Shown here one piece after another: positions 5,309 through 7,662 of a DNA stretch of 7,662 nucleotides. The notes below the pieces were generated by a model. The model had not been told where the DNA came from and searched no databases. It saw only the letters and a program-made list of their open reading frames with translations. A program made the translations under genes and the position numbers. Location: the NCBI GenBank assembly GCA_903856995.1, contig CAIODK010000157.1, positions 1 through 7,662 on the forward strand, given 5' to 3'. Numbering within the stretch: the stretch's first letter is position 1; the number at the start of each line of letters is the position of its first letter. The stretch comes from an uncultured Burkholderiales bacterium (GTDB lineage Bacteria > Pseudomonadota > Gammaproteobacteria > Burkholderiales > Burkholderiaceae_C).

Positions 5309-6124
5309 ATGGGTATGAGAGTAGGCAGTTCAAGCGCTGGCTGGGCGAATAGCCAAGCTAGCGCTTCTGTCAGCGGTTGGCAACAACGCCAACAAGGCAT
5401 GAAGGATTTATTTTCTTCATTGCAGTCGGGCGATCTTGCAAGTGCTCAAAAAGCATTTGCAAGCGTCCAAACCAATACCAGCTCTAGCAACAGCCCACTG
5501 ACGAAAGTCGGTACTGCTTTGCAAGCTGGCGACTTGGCAGGTGCGCAGCAAGCGGCCAAAGCCATGCATGCAGCACGTGGCGGTCACCATCACGCGAAAG
5601 CGGCGACCCAAGCGTCTGACAGCACGTCATCTACCTCCACAGGTACCACGGCAGAAGCCTCAAGCACTGACACAGCTTTCAACAGTTTTATCCAAAACTT
5701 AGAAGCCGCGTTACAGCAACAAGGCCAAACCACAGCAGGTCCGAATGGGCAAGGTAGTTTCTTGCTGAACATGCCGCCTCCGCCAACAGCGGTGACGGCA
5801 AGTTCTGGTGTCACTAGCCCGGCAAGCACTCAGGCCTTTCTAGGCAGTCGAGGCACCACAGCGCCTTCTAACGCCCAGTTAGAAGCGAGCTTGGAAGGCT
5901 TGATTCAAGAACTGAGTGGCACGGCCGGCGTCACAGCCAATGCAACCACAGCAGCCTCCAGCAGCACATCGCTGACCAACAATTTGCAATCGAGTTTTGC
6001 AAACCTAGTGGGTCAGATGGGTGGTCAAAGCTCGACAGCGTCTGTCACTAACTTTTTACAAAGCTTAGATGACAAGTTGAAGAGTATGGATGCCGCGAGT
6101 GGCGTGGTGAACACCACGGCTTAA
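5309..6124 (+). CDS. Uncharacterised GDLAxAQ-repeat protein, long paralogue with Ser/Thr/Ala-rich extension
   Basis: This 271-residue protein is cysteine-free and has no signal peptide or membrane helix; no named family is recognised. Residues 1-86 match the divergent short paralogue: MGMRVGSSSA (1-10), VSGWQQRQQGMKDL (21-34), then repeat units FSSLQSGDLASAQKAFASV (35-53) and GTALQAGDLAGAQQAAKAM (68-86). A His cluster GGHHH (91-95) is followed by a Ser/Thr-rich linker (100-122) and several likely amphipathic helices (about 124-138, 188-203, 222-239, 245-260) separated by Pro- or Ser/Thr/Ala-rich stretches, including MPPPP (155-159). Lack of Cys, low-complexity linkers and an N-terminus without a Sec signal are compatible with export by a leaderless route or with a cytoplasmic scaffold, but this is inference. 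The gene is preceded by palindromic elements and followed by a hairpin without a T tract at 6132-6163. Confidence 0.88.
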   Translation: MGMRVGSSSAGWANSQASASVSGWQQRQQGMKDLFSSLQSGDLASAQKAFASVQTNTSSSNSPLTKVGTALQAGDLAGAQQAAKAMHAARGGHHHAKAATQASDSTSSTSTGTTAEASSTDTAFNSFIQNLEAALQQQGQTTAGPNGQGSFLLNMPPPPTAVTASSGVTSPASTQAFLGSRGTTAPSNAQLEASLEGLIQELSGTAGVTANATTAASSSTSLTNNLQSSFANLVGQMGGQSSTASVTNFLQSLDDKLKSMDAASGVVNTTA

Positions 6125-6131
6125 CGCGACG

Positions 6132-6163
6132 ATGACCTTGTGGGTGAGAACTCGCAAGGTCAT
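6132..6163. other. Stem-loop after the long paralogue
   Basis: ATGACCTTG (6132-6140) and CAAGGTCAT (6155-6163) form a perfect 9-bp stem over a 14-base loop, 7 bases after the stop at 6124. No T tract follows on either strand, so it is not a typical Rho-independent terminator. It may stabilise the transcript 3' end or terminate weakly. Confidence 0.55.
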
Positions 6164-6200
6164 ACAAAAAGCATAACGTTCAATCAAAGATAAATACCCC

Positions 6201-7193
6201 GTGCCCACCATTCGCCCTCACTCCCTCAGCCTGTTCGCCTCATTGGGCTTGGTTGCCCTAATCTGTATGCAAACGGCAGTCGGCGCGGAACAAACCCAGA
6301 CATACCCAAACAAACCGATTCACTTGGTTGTGCCTTTCCCAGCAGGCGGCAGCGCCGACTTGGTCGCACGCCTCATGGCCAAACCCTTGGCCGACAAATT
6401 AGGCCAACCAGTCGTGATTGACAACAAGCCTGGTGCAGATGGCGCGATTGCCGCTGAAGCAGTGGCCAGCGCAGCACCCGACGGCTACACGCTATTCATG
6501 GCCACCTATGGCGCAATGTCTGCTGTGCCCTCGTTGCACAAAGCCATCCACTACGACCCGATCCAAGACTTCACTCCGATCAGTACGGCAGGTAAGTTTT
6601 CAATGTTCTTGTTTGCACACACGAGCGTGCCTGCGCAAACGCTCCATGAATTCATTGCTTACGAACATACCCATACCGGGCAAGTCAATTACGGCACTGG
6701 CAATGTGGCCTCCATCTTGATGGCAGCTGAAATGAGCTCTCAAGCCAAACTGCACATGACGCAAGTGCCCTACAAAGGCGAAGTTCCTGCCATGACAGAC
6801 TTTGTGGCCGGCCGAATTCAACTGATGTTTGCCACACCAGTCAATGCACTGCCTTTTGTGCGAGACGGAAAATTAAAAGCCTTAGCCACCCTGTCGGATC
6901 ACCGCAGTCCGCTCTTGCCAGATGTCCCCACTTGGCATGAGGCAGGTATGCGTGATTTACCCATCGTTCCTTGGGCGGGTGTGTTTGGCCCTGCCAACGT
7001 ACCGCAAGAAATAACCCACCGTTTGTCGCGCGCCATCAACGAAGTTTTGCTGCGTGATGATGTCGGTGTTGAATTCGCCAAACTTGGCTTCGAACCATCT
7101 GGCTCTTCACCCGAGAAGTTAAGCCAGTACTCAAAGAAACAACTCACAGCATGGCATGCGGCCATCCAAAGCGCAGGCCTGACACCCGAATGA
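6201..7193 (+). CDS. Bug/TctC-family periplasmic tripartite tricarboxylate transporter substrate-binding protein
   Basis: This is a 330-residue periplasmic receptor of the Bug family, which binds small carboxylates or related acids, either for a TctAB permease or as a stand-alone receptor. A Sec signal peptide is visible: R5, hydrophobic core (about 9-22), likely cleavage after AVGA at 29. Family signatures follow: YPNKPIHLVVPFPAGGSADL (35-54), IDNKPGADG (73-81), DGYTL (94-98), VPYKGEVPAMTD (189-200), GKLKALAT (223-230) and LPDVPTWHEAG (239-249). Length is normal for the family. The start is GTG at 6201: an in-frame stop at 6174-6176 lies upstream with no ATG between, and the next Met (M24) is inside the signal peptide. 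The ribosome binding site is weak. No TctA/TctB permease genes are adjacent in the window. Seven bases later an FMN-reductase-like gene begins, probably in the same transcript. The ligand cannot be read from the sequence. Confidence 0.95.
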   Translation: MPTIRPHSLSLFASLGLVALICMQTAVGAEQTQTYPNKPIHLVVPFPAGGSADLVARLMAKPLADKLGQPVVIDNKPGADGAIAAEAVASAAPDGYTLFMATYGAMSAVPSLHKAIHYDPIQDFTPISTAGKFSMFLFAHTSVPAQTLHEFIAYEHTHTGQVNYGTGNVASILMAAEMSSQAKLHMTQVPYKGEVPAMTDFVAGRIQLMFATPVNALPFVRDGKLKALATLSDHRSPLLPDVPTWHEAGMRDLPIVPWAGVFGPANVPQEITHRLSRAINEVLLRDDVGVEFAKLGFEPSGSSPEKLSQYSKKQLTAWHAAIQSAGLTPE

Positions 7194-7200
7194 CTAACGT

Positions 7201-7662
7201 ATGACCCAACTTTTGTTACTCTCTGGTAGCCAGCGCCAAGAATCGCTCAATGCACGATTCTTAAACCACATCGCACAACAGTTAGAGGGTTCATGCGACT
7301 TCTTGACGGCAATGCCATTTGCCGAAAACCTGCCGCTGTTCAATCAAGATTTGGAAAATGATCCGGCTGTTCGTGCCCAAGTGGCCGAGTTACACCAAGC
7401 GTTTGTGGCGTGTGATGGCATCGTCGTGGCCAGCCCAGAGTACAACGGACAACTCACTCCGTATTTGAAAAACATGATCGATTGGGTGTCTCGCTTGGCC
7501 TACATTGACTCCTCGTTTGACAATCCTTTCGTCGACAAACCGGTGCTGCTTTGCTCGGTCTCCACGGGTAACAGTGGTGGCTCAGTGGGCATTCCGTTTG
7601 CACGCGCTCTCTTTGGCTATGTAGGTGGCATCGTATTTGGTGAAACGCTGTGTGTGCCATTC
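7201..7662 (+). CDS. NADPH-dependent FMN reductase family flavoprotein (3' truncated by window)
   Basis: An open plus-strand frame runs from ATG 7201 to the window end without a stop, giving 154 residues. It is a flavodoxin-like quinone/FMN/chromate reductase (ChrR/YieF/NADPH-dependent FMN reductase family, usually 175-195 residues), so most of the protein is present. Visible motifs: the FMN phosphate loop LLLSGSQRQESLNARF (5-20), LPLFNQDLE (44-52), the hallmark SPEYNG (78-83) followed by LTPYLKNMIDWVSR (85-98), and the glycine-rich STGNSGGSVG (121-130). Such cytosolic enzymes reduce flavins, quinones or other electrophiles using NAD(P)H. The physiological substrate here is unknown. It begins 7 bases after the stop of the Bug-receptor gene with no clear ribosome binding site of its own, so translational coupling is likely. 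Confidence 0.93.
   Translation, partial: MTQLLLLSGSQRQESLNARFLNHIAQQLEGSCDFLTAMPFAENLPLFNQDLENDPAVRAQVAELHQAFVACDGIVVASPEYNGQLTPYLKNMIDWVSRLAYIDSSFDNPFVDKPVLLCSVSTGNSGGSVGIPFARALFGYVGGIVFGETLCVPF

Noticed and set aside
6132..6163. Intrinsic terminator after the long paralogue
   Set aside because: The stem is good but there is no T tract on either strand, so it is listed only as a stem-loop.

Overview
The window looks like a chromosomal stretch from a betaproteobacterium of the order Burkholderiales, most likely Comamonadaceae (Limnohabitans/Rhodoferax/Polaromonas-like). The evidence is a moderately high-GC coding style, a Bug-type solute receptor (hugely expanded in this group) and a canonical AMP-forming acetyl-CoA synthetase. 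This placement is inferred from gene content and not from a marker gene. I see no rRNA, tRNA, CRISPR array or insertion sequence.

Region 1 (1-2392, plus strand) is the 3' part of a Zorya-like anti-phage operon. It holds the coiled-coil C-terminus of a probable ZorA (entering from the left edge), a complete ZorB (single-TM MotB-like stator with an OmpA-type peptidoglycan-binding domain) and a complete, compact ZorC (EH-signature protein). The genes are 32 and 5 bases apart. The ZorD helicase that follows zorC in the characterised type I order is not there: a housekeeping gene follows instead. Any effector must be upstream of the window, elsewhere, or absent.

Region 2 (2393-4530) holds acs, acetyl-CoA synthetase, with a strong ribosome binding site. 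It ends in a perfect, bidirectional hairpin terminator.

Region 3 (4551-6124) is the least ordinary part: two paralogous, uncharacterised, cysteine-free proteins (123 and 271 aa) encoded head to head. They share an N-terminal block and two copies of a helical GDLAxAQ repeat; the longer one has a large Ser/Thr/Ala/Gln-rich C-terminal extension. The 386-base divergent intergenic region carries a nearly identical palindromic motif (CTTTAC-N3-GTAAAS) on each gene's side, a perfect 20-bp palindrome and several other dyads.

Region 4 (6201 to the right edge) has a periplasmic Bug/TctC-family substrate-binding protein with a signal peptide, starting at GTG. It is followed 7 bases later by the start of an NADPH-dependent FMN reductase family flavoprotein, cut by the window end.
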